A stretch of 64,000 nucleotides of DNA from Palsa-504 sp963847965 (lineage in GTDB: Bacteria > Actinomycetota > Actinomycetes > Streptosporangiales > Streptosporangiaceae): positions 248,001 to 312,000 of the forward strand of contig CAWKCG010000001.1 of assembly GCA_963847965.1 (NCBI GenBank), written 5' to 3'. A model generated the notes under the pieces. That model searched no databases. It was not told the origin of the DNA and worked only from the letters and a program-made list of their open reading frames with translations. This document shows positions 43,092 to 52,661 of this stretch, piece after piece. The position numbers were made by a program, and so were the translations under genes. Within the stretch, counting starts at the first letter, position 1, and every line of letters starts with the position of its first letter.

Positions 43092-43928
43092 ATGCCGGGT
43101 AGTTCGGAGCACGTGCCAGTCATCGCGGTGGCGAGCGGGAAGGGCGGCGTGGGCAAGACCACGGTCTCCGTGAACCTGGCCCTGGCGCTGACGGCGCAGG
43201 GGCAGCGGATCGGTCTCGTCGACGCCGACCTGTACGGCCCCGACGTGCCGCGGATGATGGGCCTGCGACGCAGGACCGAGGCGCAGCACGTGACGCTGTT
43301 CGCCCGGCCCGGCGCGCCGAGTTCCCGCCTGCAGAGCGTCAGCCAGCACGGGGTGCAGCTCATCTCGGCGGCGCTCCTGCTCGGCGAGAACCAGGGCCTG
43401 GGCATCGGCGGCGGCATCGCGCAGCTGCTCGTCCGGCGGCTGATGTCCGACACCGACTGGGAGGGCCTGGACTACCTCGTGGTGGACCTGCCGCCGGGCA
43501 CGGCGGACATCCAGCAGTTCGTCTTTGCCTTGTCCGGCCGGCCCATGTGCGTGCTCGTGGTGGTGACTCCGCAGGTCATCGCGCACCAGGACGCGCGGAG
43601 GCTCATCGCGCACCTGGCCCCGCGCGCCCGCATGTCGCGAGCGGGAAGGGCGAGCCCGGCCGTCGTGGTCGGCGTGGAGAACATGAGCGGCCAGGTCTGC
43701 CCGAGCTGCGGGCAGACCACCCCGCTGTTTCCCTCGGCCCCGGAGCAGGAGAGCATCTGGGAGCTGATCCCCAAGCTGGCCAGCATCCCGTTCAGTCACC
43801 GGGCCGCGCAGGACGCCGATGACGGGCAGCCGGTCATGATCACCGGAGCCGTCCCCGAGCAGGTCGCCGCCTACCAGCTGGTCGCCGAGCAGGTCCGGAA
43901 GCGGATCGCGGATCCGGGCGCGGCCTGA
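43092..43928 (+). CDS. mrp: Mrp/NBP35-type P-loop ATPase (Fe-S carrier family)
   Basis: A 278-aa ATPase from ATG 43092. The deviant Walker A AVASGKGGVGKTTVSVNLAL, RIGLVDADLYGPDVPRMMGL, YLVVDLPPGTADIQQFVFAL and the CxxC motif QVCPSCGQTTPLF are those of the Mrp/ApbC family that carry Fe-S clusters to apoproteins. The N-terminal DUF59/MIP18 domain of the main actinobacterial Mrp is absent, so this is the short form. It lies 41 bp after the MFS gene in the same direction. Confidence 0.88.
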   Translation: MPGSSEHVPVIAVASGKGGVGKTTVSVNLALALTAQGQRIGLVDADLYGPDVPRMMGLRRRTEAQHVTLFARPGAPSSRLQSVSQHGVQLISAALLLGENQGLGIGGGIAQLLVRRLMSDTDWEGLDYLVVDLPPGTADIQQFVFALSGRPMCVLVVVTPQVIAHQDARRLIAHLAPRARMSRAGRASPAVVVGVENMSGQVCPSCGQTTPLFPSAPEQESIWELIPKLASIPFSHRAAQDADDGQPVMITGAVPEQVAAYQLVAEQVRKRIADPGAA

Positions 43929-43950
43929 AGCCTGATCGCTGGCCACGGGA

Positions 43951-45093
43951 TCAGCCGGGTGCGAAGCGGATCTCGTGGGCCGCGTCCGGCGCGCAGAACG
44001 CGAGCATCCGCTCGGCTTCACGGGCCACCAGGTCACGATCGCGTACCGGGCCGAACAGCTCGATGGTCAGCGCGGCGGTCTTTGAGTTCCTCGCCAGGCG
44101 CCACATCCCGGCGACGAAGCCGTCGACGAGGACCGATCCGGGGAAGACGCCGTTGATGGTGTAGAACCTCTGCAGGTTCCCTGCGCTGATCACGCGAGTC
44201 CGGTCGCCGTGCGCGAGCAGCAGGTTGTCGAACTCGGCCGCCAGCCGGACCGGCGCGGGTACGTCCGGGTCCGGGCGCGGGGCCGACGGCAGGTCGAACA
44301 GCTCGGCTCCCTGCTCATCTCGGAAGGTCACCAGGGACGGCCTGAGCTCCTCAAGCACGGGCCGCAACCCGGTCAGGCCCGACCACGCCGCTACGTCCTG
44401 GACCGTGGCGGGGCCGAACGCGGCCAGGTACCGCGTGACCAGCCCGGCCAGGGTCTCAGGGAACCCGGGAGCCGCGTGAGCCCGACGGCCAAGCCAGTGC
44501 TCGGCCGAGGTGTGCGCCGACCGCCCGGCACGGCCCCAGACGGCACGCGGCGGCACCTGCACGAGCGGGACGTGCGCGCGGACCGCCTGCGCGAGGGCGG
44601 GCGGCGGGTGATCCGGCCAGCGCCCGGCGAGCGCCTCGCCGAGCTGGCTGAACGTCATCGGCGCGGATTCCACCAGGTCCCGCCCGGCCGCGGTCAGGGC
44701 TGCGGCGTCCACGCCGGCCAGCTGCTTGCCGAACGTGCCGCGCAGCCCGCGCTCGAGCACCGGCTGGAGGAGGCGCCGCAGCGGCAGGCAGTCACGGGCC
44801 GACACCAGGTGGATGGTGCCGCGCATCAGCGCGATCCTGACGACGCTCCGGTCGGTGATCAGCGAGGCCAGGTCGTCGGGCCGGAACCCGGGCAGCCGTG
44901 ACCAGAGCCCGTAGTAGGGCGGGAACGGCGCCTGGGCCTGCAGCCCGACCAGGTGCTCGATGGCCTGGATCATCCGAGCCCGCCGGGCGTCAGCATCATC
45001 CGGCAGGTCAGGCTGGTCAGGCTGGTCGAGCAGCAGCTGCCGGCTGAGCAGGGCGCGGTTGAGGGCCCGCAGGCTCAGCACCTGTCCTGGCAT
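43951..45093 (-). CDS. Winged helix DNA-binding domain protein (YcaQ/HTH_42-like)
   Basis: A 380-aa protein matching the HTH_42 (AlkX/YcaQ-like) architecture: LSLRALNRALLSRQLLLDQP, IEHLVGLQAQAPFPPYYGLW, RIALMRGTIHLVSARDCLPL and, near the C-terminus, DNLLLAHGDRTRVI and YTINGVFPGSVLVDGFVAGM. YcaQ relatives unhook DNA crosslinks; most actinobacterial members are uncharacterised, so a repair role is family-based inference. Start at 45093. Divergent from TetR. Confidence 0.85.
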   Translation of the reverse strand: MPGQVLSLRALNRALLSRQLLLDQPDQPDLPDDADARRARMIQAIEHLVGLQAQAPFPPYYGLWSRLPGFRPDDLASLITDRSVVRIALMRGTIHLVSARDCLPLRRLLQPVLERGLRGTFGKQLAGVDAAALTAAGRDLVESAPMTFSQLGEALAGRWPDHPPPALAQAVRAHVPLVQVPPRAVWGRAGRSAHTSAEHWLGRRAHAAPGFPETLAGLVTRYLAAFGPATVQDVAAWSGLTGLRPVLEELRPSLVTFRDEQGAELFDLPSAPRPDPDVPAPVRLAAEFDNLLLAHGDRTRVISAGNLQRFYTINGVFPGSVLVDGFVAGMWRLARNSKTAALTIELFGPVRDRDLVAREAERMLAFCAPDAAHEIRFAPG

Positions 45094-45188
45094 GGACGGT
45101 CAACCTCAGTAGCAGATGTTCGGGTGCAGCCAGCGCCGCGATAGGCCGAATGTGCGGCGGTAACGAGACGGAAGGCTACTCTCTTGCT

Positions 45189-45944
45189 ATGAACCAGGAG
45201 GCAAGCCGGGGCTCTGTCAGCGCCGCGCCGCGCGAGGCCGCACCGCGCGAGGCCGCGCCACGCGGGGCCACGCCACGCGGGGCCGGGCGGCCGCCGAGGG
45301 CAAAACCTGCCAGGCCGTCGCTGGGCGGCGGTGCCCCAGCGCAGGACCGTGAGCTGCGCGCGCAGGGCCGGGAGACCGTCCGCAGGCTGCTCGAGGCCGG
45401 GATGATCGAGTTCGAGGTCCGCGGCTTCCACGGGGTGCGCGTCGATGACGTGGTGCAACGCGCCGGTATCTCCCACGGCACGTTCTACTTGTACTTCTCC
45501 AACAAGGAAGACCTCTTCAAGGCCCTGCTGCGGGACGCACTGCACGACATGGAGATCGTGGCAGGCGATTTCCCGGTCGTCACCAGGGACGATACGGGCC
45601 TGACGGTGCTGCGCCAGTGGGTGCGGAAGTTCTTCAGGGCGTACGCCGCGCACGCCACGGTGATCCGCATCCTCAGCCAGGCTGACCTGGTGCCCGAGGA
45701 GGTGTTCGGAGACGGCCTGCGGCTGTTCTTCAGCATCGCCGAGGCGATGACCACGGGCATGACCGCGGCCGCCGAGGCGGCGGGCAGGCGCCAGGAGAAC
45801 GCCGAACTGACCGCCATCGCCTGCCTGATGATGCTCGAGCGGGTGAACTACCTGATCAGCGCGGAGGTCCCGCTGCCGGAAGACGACCTGGCCGACCGCA
45901 TCGCCGACATCATGTTCGCGGCGTTCGGGCTGAATCTGCCCTAG
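45189..45944 (+). CDS. TetR/AcrR family regulator
   Basis: A 251-aa repressor from ATG 45189. The first ~55 residues are disordered and repetitive (AAPREAAPREAAPRGATPRG). The HTH follows: TVRRLLEAGMIEFEVRGFHG, VRVDDVVQRAGISHGTFYLY, FSNKEDLFKALLRDALHDME. The C-terminal ligand-binding domain is helical and typical of actinomycete TetR regulators; ligand and targets are unknown. Divergent from the YcaQ-like gene, which may be a target. Confidence 0.88.
   Translation: MNQEASRGSVSAAPREAAPREAAPRGATPRGAGRPPRAKPARPSLGGGAPAQDRELRAQGRETVRRLLEAGMIEFEVRGFHGVRVDDVVQRAGISHGTFYLYFSNKEDLFKALLRDALHDMEIVAGDFPVVTRDDTGLTVLRQWVRKFFRAYAAHATVIRILSQADLVPEEVFGDGLRLFFSIAEAMTTGMTAAAEAAGRRQENAELTAIACLMMLERVNYLISAEVPLPEDDLADRIADIMFAAFGLNLP
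45222..45281 (+). repeat. 15-bp tandem repeats coding AAPRE/ATPRG
   Basis: Four imperfect copies of a unit like GCCGCGCCGCGCGAG in the TetR N-terminus. The period of 15 bp keeps the frame, so copy number can vary without loss of function. Confidence 0.7.
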
Positions 45945-46041
45945 CCGCGCCCCTGGCCGCCCCATCGCCGCGCCCCTGGCGGCGGCACGGCGGCGAGCGG
46001 GGTTGGCTATAGCACCGGCCGGCTTCGGGAAGACTTTCTGC

Positions 46042-47478
46042 GTGCGATTTCTCCACGGGAAGGCCCCCGAGTACGACCTGACGTATAGCGATGTCTTCAT
46101 GGTGCCGGGCCGGTCGGCCGTCGGATCACGGCTGGACGTCAACCTGGCCACCGGCGACGGCAGCGGCGCCACCATCCCGATCGTGACCGCCAACATGACC
46201 GCGGTATCCGGCAGGCGGATGGCCGAAACCGTCGCGCGGCGCGGCGGCGTCGCGATCCTGCCGCAGGACATCCCCGCCGACGTGACCGCGGACGTGATCG
46301 CCTGGGTGAAATCGCGGGACCTGGTGGCGGAGACCGCGCTGACGCTGCGGCCGACCGATACCGCGGGCGACGCGCTGAGCCTGCTGCCTAAGCGGGCGCA
46401 CAACGCGGTGGTGGTGGTGGAGGACGGGCGGCCGGTCGGCGTCGTCACCGAGGCGGATTGCCTGGGGGTAGACAGGTTCACTCAGCTCCGCCAGGTGATG
46501 TCGGCCGATCCGTTCACGCTGCCCGCCGGCACGCCGCCGGAGCAGGCGTTCTCGCTGCTGCACGAGGGACGGCACCGGCTGGCGCCGGTGGTGGACTCCT
46601 CCGGCCGCTGCCTGGGCATCATGACCAGGACCGGCGCGCTGCGCGCGACGCTGTACGCCCCGGCGCTCGATACCTCGGGCCGACTGCGGGTGGGCGCCGC
46701 CCTCGGCGTCAACGGCGACGTGGCGGCCAAGGCCAAGCTGCTGCTCGACGCCGGGGCGGACGTGCTCGTGGTGGACACCGCGCACGGGCACCAGGAGAAG
46801 ATGATCTGCGCGCTGCAGGCCGTGCGCGGCCTGACGCCCTCGATCCCCGTGGTGGCCGGCAACGTGGTCACCGCCGCCGGGGTCGGCGACCTGGTCGAGG
46901 CGGGAGCGGACATCGTGAAGGTCGGCGTCGGGCCGGGCGCGATGTGCACGACCCGGATGATGACCGGGGTGGGGCGGCCGCAGTTCTCCGCGGTCCTCGA
47001 ATGCGCCGAGCAGGCCAGGAGGCTCGGCGCGTTCGTCTGGGCCGACGGCGGGATCAGGCACCCGCGGGACGTGGCGCTTGCGCTCGCCGCCGGCGCCTCC
47101 AACGTGATGATCGGGTCGTGGTTTGCCGGCACGTTCGAGTCGCCGGGCGACACATTCCGGTCCCCCGACGGGCGGCTGTACAAGGAGAGCTTCGGGATGG
47201 CATCGGCGCGCGCCGTGCGCCTCCGCTCGGCCAGCGACTCCCCGTTCGAGCGGGCGCGCAAGGAACTCTTCGAGGAGGGCATCTCCTCGGCGCGCATGTA
47301 CCTGGATTCGGTACGGCCCGGAGTGGAGGACCTGATCGACATGATCGTGGCCGGGCTGCGCTCCGCGTGCACCTACGCGGGGGCGCGGGACATAGCGGAG
47401 TTCAGCGAGCGGGCCGTGGTGGGCGTGCAGAGCGCATCCGGCTATAGCGAGGGCCAGCCCGTCCCCACCAGCTGGTGA
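46042..47478 (+). CDS. guaB1: GuaB1-family IMP dehydrogenase-related protein (likely GMP reductase)
   Basis: GTG 46042 (VRFLHGKAPEYDLTYSDVFM) gives 478 aa and matches the family N-terminus; an upstream in-frame TTG at 46003 looks spurious. Two CBS domains interrupt the barrel (LTLRPTDTAGDALSLLPKRA; PFTLPAGTPPEQAFSLLHEG). The catalytic Cys loop is VGVGPGAMCTTRMMTGVGRP, with VWADGGIRHPRDVALALAAG after it. Mycobacterial GuaB1 has been shown to act as GMP reductase, which I infer here. It recycles GMP to IMP in purine salvage. Confidence 0.88.
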   Translation: MRFLHGKAPEYDLTYSDVFMVPGRSAVGSRLDVNLATGDGSGATIPIVTANMTAVSGRRMAETVARRGGVAILPQDIPADVTADVIAWVKSRDLVAETALTLRPTDTAGDALSLLPKRAHNAVVVVEDGRPVGVVTEADCLGVDRFTQLRQVMSADPFTLPAGTPPEQAFSLLHEGRHRLAPVVDSSGRCLGIMTRTGALRATLYAPALDTSGRLRVGAALGVNGDVAAKAKLLLDAGADVLVVDTAHGHQEKMICALQAVRGLTPSIPVVAGNVVTAAGVGDLVEAGADIVKVGVGPGAMCTTRMMTGVGRPQFSAVLECAEQARRLGAFVWADGGIRHPRDVALALAAGASNVMIGSWFAGTFESPGDTFRSPDGRLYKESFGMASARAVRLRSASDSPFERARKELFEEGISSARMYLDSVRPGVEDLIDMIVAGLRSACTYAGARDIAEFSERAVVGVQSASGYSEGQPVPTSW

Positions 47479-47480
47479 AC

Positions 47481-47978
47481 TCAGCCCGTCGCGTTGAGCC
47501 AGCGGACGGGCGCGCCGTCGGCGGCCCGGCGGAACGGCTCGAGTTCGTTGTCCCAGGCCGTGCCGAGTAGCTGGCCGAGCTCGTCCTCCAGGGGCACGGA
47601 ACCGACCCGTGCGGCACGCGCCATCACGGCACGCAGCCTGTCTTCGGGTATCACGATGTCACCGTTGGCCGCCGTCACGGCTGTGAACGTGCCGAGCTCA
47701 GGCGTGTAGCAGTGCCGCACGCTGTCACAGCCGGGCGAACTGTCCTCGGTGACCTCGAATCTGAGCCGGTTCCATCCGGCCAGCGCGGAGGTGATAGCTC
47801 CCGCCGTGCCCGGGCGCGCCTGCCAGCTGAGCTCGGCGCGCAACGATCCGGGCGCGGCTGGCTGACCGGCCCAGGGCATGCTAACGGGCACCCCCACTAT
47901 CCCCGCTACGGCCCACTCGATGTGGGGACACAGCGCAGGGGGCGCCGAATGAACGTACAAAACACCAGTTGCCGACAC
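47481..47978 (-). CDS. DUF3145 protein
   Basis: GTG 47978 (VSATGVLYVHSAPPALCPHI), with AGGAGG 6-11 bp upstream, gives 165 aa, the family length. EWAVAGIVGVPVSMPWAGQP, GAITSALAGWNRLRFEVTED and DELGQLLGTAWDNELEPFRR are conserved family segments. Widespread single-copy actinobacterial protein of unknown function. It ends 2 bp after the convergent guaB1 gene. Confidence 0.9.
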   Translation of the reverse strand: MSATGVLYVHSAPPALCPHIEWAVAGIVGVPVSMPWAGQPAAPGSLRAELSWQARPGTAGAITSALAGWNRLRFEVTEDSSPGCDSVRHCYTPELGTFTAVTAANGDIVIPEDRLRAVMARAARVGSVPLEDELGQLLGTAWDNELEPFRRAADGAPVRWLNATG

Positions 47979-48019
47979 CGTGCCTCCTCTGACGTCGCTC
48001 GCCTTCCCCTGCGGCAACA

Positions 48020-49693
48020 TCAGTTCGGCACGGAGTGCTCTACGTATTCTGCCCCATGCGGGCGGCCATTACCAGCACTCCGGCCAGTAAGGCCGCGAGA
48101 ATTCGCAAACATAACCAGCGCGGCGAGCACAACCACCCCCACGGCGGCCCACGGAACGTAGTCGCCGAGCCGGTCGTAGATGGTCCTGGCCGAGACCGCG
48201 GGCAGCCCGAGCCTGACCGTCACCACGCCGTGCCCTGACTGCCCCATCCAGGCCAGCAGCCTGCCCCTGGCGTCGTAGGCGACCGTGTCTCCGGTCAGCG
48301 CGGCCTGGACCACGGGCCGCCCGGTCTCGGCCGCGCGCACCGCGGCGAGCGAGGCGTGCTGGTCCGGTCCCCACGTGCCCTGGAAGGTCGACGTTTCGGA
48401 CTGGTAGACGATCAGCTGCGCGCCCTTGTCCGTGTCGACCCGGGCCATGTCGGGGAACGCGGACTCGAAGCAGATCAGCACGCCGATCGGCAGCGGCTGC
48501 CCTTCACGGTCCGTCGCGTACAGCAGGTGCGCGCCGGGTCCGGGGATCATGTTCGACGACGCCGCCTTGCTGATCCTGGTGAGCCAGCCGAGCTGCTGCC
48601 GGAACGGTATGTACTCGCCGAACGGCACCAGGCGCGTCTTGACGTAGATGCCCTTGATCCCGGAGGGGCTGACCAGGACCGCCCACTTCTCGTGGCCCTT
48701 GCCGGGCGGCGTGGCGTCCTGGTCCACCAGGATCTCGGCCCCGTCCTCGGCGGACAGCGCCTCGATCTGGCTCAGCAGGACGTGGTTGCTCGGCATCGTG
48801 AGGTCCTCGGCGATGCTGCTCTCGGCCCAGACGATCAGGTCGGGCCGAACGCCGTCCAGCGTGCCGCCCCGGCTCAGGTCGGCGGTCAGCGCCTGCGACG
48901 CGTGCGAGCGCAGGCTGGCGTCGAGGACCACGCCCGGCTGCACCATGGCGATCGTGACGTACCTGACCGCGTGGCTGGACGGGGTGAGCGCGAACGCCAG
49001 CGGCCCGGCGCCGACGCTGGCCACCCCGGCGACAAGGGCCAGGACGGCCAGCCCCGACCGCCACGAGGCCCCGGGCAGGACGGCCGCGCCGATCCGCGGC
49101 AGGGACTCCAGCGCGATGACGATGGCCACGTTCGCCAGCACGAGCGCGAAGCTGATCAGCCAGACCCCGCCGACCGAGGCGAGCGCGAGCACGGCGGGGT
49201 GCTGCCACTGGCTGACGCCGAACACCGCCCACGGGCCGCCGAACCCCTGCCAGGACCTCAGCCACTCGGTGAGCAGCCAGCAACTCGGTACCACCACGAG
49301 AGCGGCCAAGGCCCGCGGCCAGCTGAGCGGGGGGCGCAGCAGCTTCTGCGCGGCCACGCCGAACGGAATCCACAAGATGCCGAACACCGCGCCTACCAGC
49401 AGCACCGCGGGGCCGATCTCGGGCGCCATCCAGTACAGCGTGGCGATCAGGTACCCGGCCCCGAACCACCAGGCGCGCACCCCGCCTTCTCGCGCCGTGG
49501 GTGACCTGACGATGAGTATCAGCCCGGGCACCAGCCCGAACCAGGCCAGGAACTCCAGGTTCGGGTCGGGGAACGCGAGCACGAGGAGCGCGCCGCAGAA
49601 CAGCATCAGGAAGCGGACCGACCTGATCCACCTCACCGGCTTCGCCAGCGCGCTACGCCACCGCACGTTCCTATTGTCGGCCGGCCCGGCCAA
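48020..49693 (-). CDS. lnt: Apolipoprotein N-acyltransferase
   Basis: Adds the third acyl chain to lipoproteins at the outer face of the membrane. 557 aa: about eight membrane helices (e.g. FLAWFGLVPGLILIVRSPTA, AALVVVPSCWLLTEWLRSWQ) and a nitrilase-like periplasmic domain with the catalytic triad region: Glu in RPDLIVWAESSIAEDL or nearby PFGEYIPFR, Lys in GIYVKTRLVPFG, Cys in LPIGVLICFESAFPDMARVD. A final helix VPWAAVGVVVLAALVMFANS closes the protein. Start ATG 49693; a basic N-terminus fits. Confidence 0.9.
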   Translation of the reverse strand: MAGPADNRNVRWRSALAKPVRWIRSVRFLMLFCGALLVLAFPDPNLEFLAWFGLVPGLILIVRSPTAREGGVRAWWFGAGYLIATLYWMAPEIGPAVLLVGAVFGILWIPFGVAAQKLLRPPLSWPRALAALVVVPSCWLLTEWLRSWQGFGGPWAVFGVSQWQHPAVLALASVGGVWLISFALVLANVAIVIALESLPRIGAAVLPGASWRSGLAVLALVAGVASVGAGPLAFALTPSSHAVRYVTIAMVQPGVVLDASLRSHASQALTADLSRGGTLDGVRPDLIVWAESSIAEDLTMPSNHVLLSQIEALSAEDGAEILVDQDATPPGKGHEKWAVLVSPSGIKGIYVKTRLVPFGEYIPFRQQLGWLTRISKAASSNMIPGPGAHLLYATDREGQPLPIGVLICFESAFPDMARVDTDKGAQLIVYQSETSTFQGTWGPDQHASLAAVRAAETGRPVVQAALTGDTVAYDARGRLLAWMGQSGHGVVTVRLGLPAVSARTIYDRLGDYVPWAAVGVVVLAALVMFANSRGLTGRSAGNGRPHGAEYVEHSVPN

Positions 49694-49743
49694 TCACCGC
49701 GACACCGACCTGACTACGGCGTCGGCTCAGGCCCGGCCGGTGC

Positions 49744-50403
49744 TCAGCTCGCAGCCAGCGCCGCGACCGCGTCCGTGGTCAGTCCGGCCAGGCTGGGCAC
49801 GACCAGGCTGGCCCGCGCGAGGGCGTCCGGCTCCGGCGGATACCGCGGCTGCGGGACCGCGACCACCCGCAGGCCTGCGGCGGCGGCCGAGCGCAGCCCG
49901 TTCGAGGAGTCCTCGACCGCCGCGCAGTCCGGCGGCGGGTAGCCGAGTGCGGCGGTCACGGCCAGGTAGATGTCCGGCTCCGGCTTGCCGTGCGCCACCT
50001 GCTCGGTCGACATCACTGCCGAGAAGCAGGAGCGCAGTCCGCTCGACTGGAGCACGGTGTTGATCAGCCGGGGAGGCGAGGAGCTAGCCACGCCGAGCGG
50101 CCAGCGCGCGGCGAACCGGCGCACGGTCTCGACCGCGCCATCCATGAACGGCACGTGCTCGGTGTAGCGGGCAGCCATCCGGTCGATGACCGCCGTCGCG
50201 ACCTCGTCCGGAGGCAGGCCGACGCCGAGGTCCTCGGACAGGTACCTGGCCCATTCGGGCGTGCTCATGCCCATGAGCCTGCGCTGCGCGTCAGGGGCCC
50301 AGTGCCCGCCCCGCTCCGCCACCAGCGCCCGGCGCACCTGCTCCCAGACCGGCTCGGAATCGATCAGCACGCCGTCCAGGTCGAACACGACCGCCCGGAT
50401 CAT
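49744..50403 (-). CDS. HAD-superfamily hydrolase (beta-phosphoglucomutase-like phosphatase)
   Basis: A 219-aa HAD subfamily IA phosphatase. Motif I is AVVFDLDGVLIDSEPVW, motif II LGVASSSPPRLINTV, motif III/IV KPEPDIYLAVTAALGYPPPD and AVEDSSNGLRSAAAAG. The alpha-helical cap (RLMGMSTPEWARYLSEDLGV) lies between motif I and II. Likely acts on a small sugar phosphate or similar; substrate unknown. Starts at ATG 50403, 50 bp downstream of the lnt start region. Confidence 0.88.
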   Translation of the reverse strand: MIRAVVFDLDGVLIDSEPVWEQVRRALVAERGGHWAPDAQRRLMGMSTPEWARYLSEDLGVGLPPDEVATAVIDRMAARYTEHVPFMDGAVETVRRFAARWPLGVASSSPPRLINTVLQSSGLRSCFSAVMSTEQVAHGKPEPDIYLAVTAALGYPPPDCAAVEDSSNGLRSAAAAGLRVVAVPQPRYPPEPDALARASLVVPSLAGLTTDAVAALAAS

Positions 50404-50602
50404 GGATGCGTATCACCTGCCGTTCCAGACAGCCGATCCAGCTCTAACCCGCTCTAACCCGCCTACACTAGCACCGCTCCCGTCTCGCCGATCATCAGGA
50501 AAGATCTTGAACATATTTTCGTTAATTAGCGCTTGAGGTAGCGCTTATATGTTAGACTTGACGCAGAGTTCTTCCCGGATCACTTCCGAACGGCGGTGGT
50601 GC

Positions 50603-52549
50603 ATGGCCCCGGAATCGTTCCCCGATCGCGAGCCAGACGGCGAGGAGCCGGACGGCTCCGGCCCGCGGCCCGCCGGGGACGAGCCGCAGGGTGCCGGCGG
50701 GATCCCGGTGGATGACTGGCAGGATCCGGAGGATGAGCCGCAGGGTGCGGAGCAGGGCCTGTTCGTGTGTCTTCCGGCGGAGGAGCTGACCTTGTCCGGG
50801 TTCGGGCAGAACGGCCGGGCCGACACGATGGCGCCGGGTGCGCTGCTGGCCACGTTGCTGGAGGCGGTCGCCGGGGAGGGCGGGTCGGGGCTGACCGGGC
50901 TGTCCGATGACCAGCTGATCGGGATCATCTCCGGTATCCGTAGGATGGAATCGCGCACCGCGTGGATGCTGATGGCGGCGCTGGCCGAGCTAGTGCGCCG
51001 CCGCCCGGCGGTCGAGCCCGCGGACAGCGGCCAGTACGGGTTCAGTGATTTCGCCGCAGATGAGGTGGCTGCCGAGCTGCACCTGACCGGCCCGTCCGCC
51101 GCCGGGCAGATGCAGTACGCGTCCACCGTCGAGGCCCGGCTGCCGCGCTGCTTCGCGGCGCTGTCGGCGGGGCGGATCCACCCGGTGCACCTGCGGATCA
51201 TTGACGATGAGACAGAGCTGCTGTCCGCGGAGGACGCCGCGCGGGCCGATGAGGTGCTGGCCGAGATGGCGGGTCGCTGACGTTCGGGCGGCTGCGGTCC
51301 AAGGCACATCAGCTGGTCCTCACGCTGGACCCGGAATGCCGCCCGCCGCCGCAAGGAGGCCGCCAAGCGGGACGCCCACGTCCGCTACTACCCGGAGCTG
51401 TCCGGGAACGCGGGGATGATCGCCCAGGAGCTGCCGCCCGATGAGATCCTCGCCTCCTGGCAGCACATCGAGCAGCGGGCGCTGGACCTGCGCGCCGCTG
51501 GGATGCCGGGCACCTTGCGCGAGCTGCGCGTGCACGCATTCCTCGACCTGCTGCAAGAGCGGGACAGCCGCCTGGTCCCCGCCGACCCGGGCCCAGACCA
51601 GGCTGGCCGCCCGCCCGGACCAGACCATGACGGCGGCCCCGACGGCCCGCGGGAGCAAGATAACGGTCCGGGCGGGTCCGGCGGCCCGGGTTCTGGGCCT
51701 CCGCGCGGTGGCCCGGGCGGGACCGGTCCGGGCGGCTACCCCGGCCGGGCCCGGCAGGACGGGCCGAGCGTGGCCGCGCTGGTGAACATCACCGTGCCGC
51801 TGGCTACCTGGCTGGGCCGGTCCGATACCCCGGCCGACGTCGCCGGGTACGGGCTGGTCGACGCCGAGGACGCCCGGGACCTGCTGGCCGCGGCAGCCCG
51901 CCACCCGCACACCCGGTGGTGCGTCACCGCGGTCCACCCCGACGGCACCGCCGCCGCGCACGGCTGCGCGGCCGGCCGCCACCCGCCCCCCGGCCCCGCC
52001 AGCGGCGGCCAGTCTCCGGGTCCCGGCCCGGACCCGCCACCCGGCACCGTCAACCCCACTGCTACCGGCACCCACTCCGCGGGTCCCGGCCCGGACCCGC
52101 CACCCAGCATCATCGGCCCCACCGGCTCGGCCACCACCTGCGACTGCGCCGCCGGCCCGGACCCGCCGCAGGGCATTGCGCCCCGGGACTACCTGGCTAG
52201 CCTGCGGATCCGGATCGCCCCGATCGCCCGCGGCCACTGCGACCACGCCCGGGCCGAGGCCGGGTACCGGCCCAGCCGCGTCCTGCAGCACCTGGTCAAG
52301 GTCCGCAACGCCCGGTGCACCGCGCCCGGCTGCGGGCGGCCCGCGGCCCGGTGCGACCTGGACCACACCGTGGCCTGGGACCAGGGCGGGATCACGTGTG
52401 AGTGTGACCTGGCTCCGCTGTGCAGGCATCACCATCGGTGTAAGCAGAGCCAGGGATGGAAACTCGAACAACCGAGCCCAGGCATCCTGGTCTGGAACAC
52501 CCCGGCCGGACGCACCTACGCCACCACCCCCACCGGGTATGCCGCCTGA
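50603..52549 (+). pseudogene. DUF222/HNH endonuclease family protein (13E12-type), two frameshifts
   Basis: From ATG 50603 (MAPESFPDREPDGEEPDGSG). DUF222 covers IISGIRRMESRTAWMLMAAL through EARLPRCFAALSAGRIHPVH. At about 51270-51274 one base too many causes a stop after EMAGR; the intended frame is SLTFGRLRSKAHQLVLTLDP. A second shift near 51331-51345 returns at RRRKEAAKRDAHVRYYPEL. From 51416 the frame is open to 52549: a long Pro/Gly-rich linker and a C-terminal HNH nuclease domain (CTAPGCGRPAARCDLDHTVA, CDLAPLCRHHHRCKQSQGWK). The family is multicopy and repetitive in actinobacteria (REP13E12). A low-GC promoter region precedes it. Confidence 0.8.
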
Positions 52550-52661
52550 CCGGCGGCCGCGCCGCCAGTTACGGCGTCGCAGCAGGATGGCCCGCGCGGA
52601 AGCAGCCGGGTCGGCCGGGTGCAGCAAGACCGCCCCGGCCGACTAGCTGCGTAGCCCTCGG

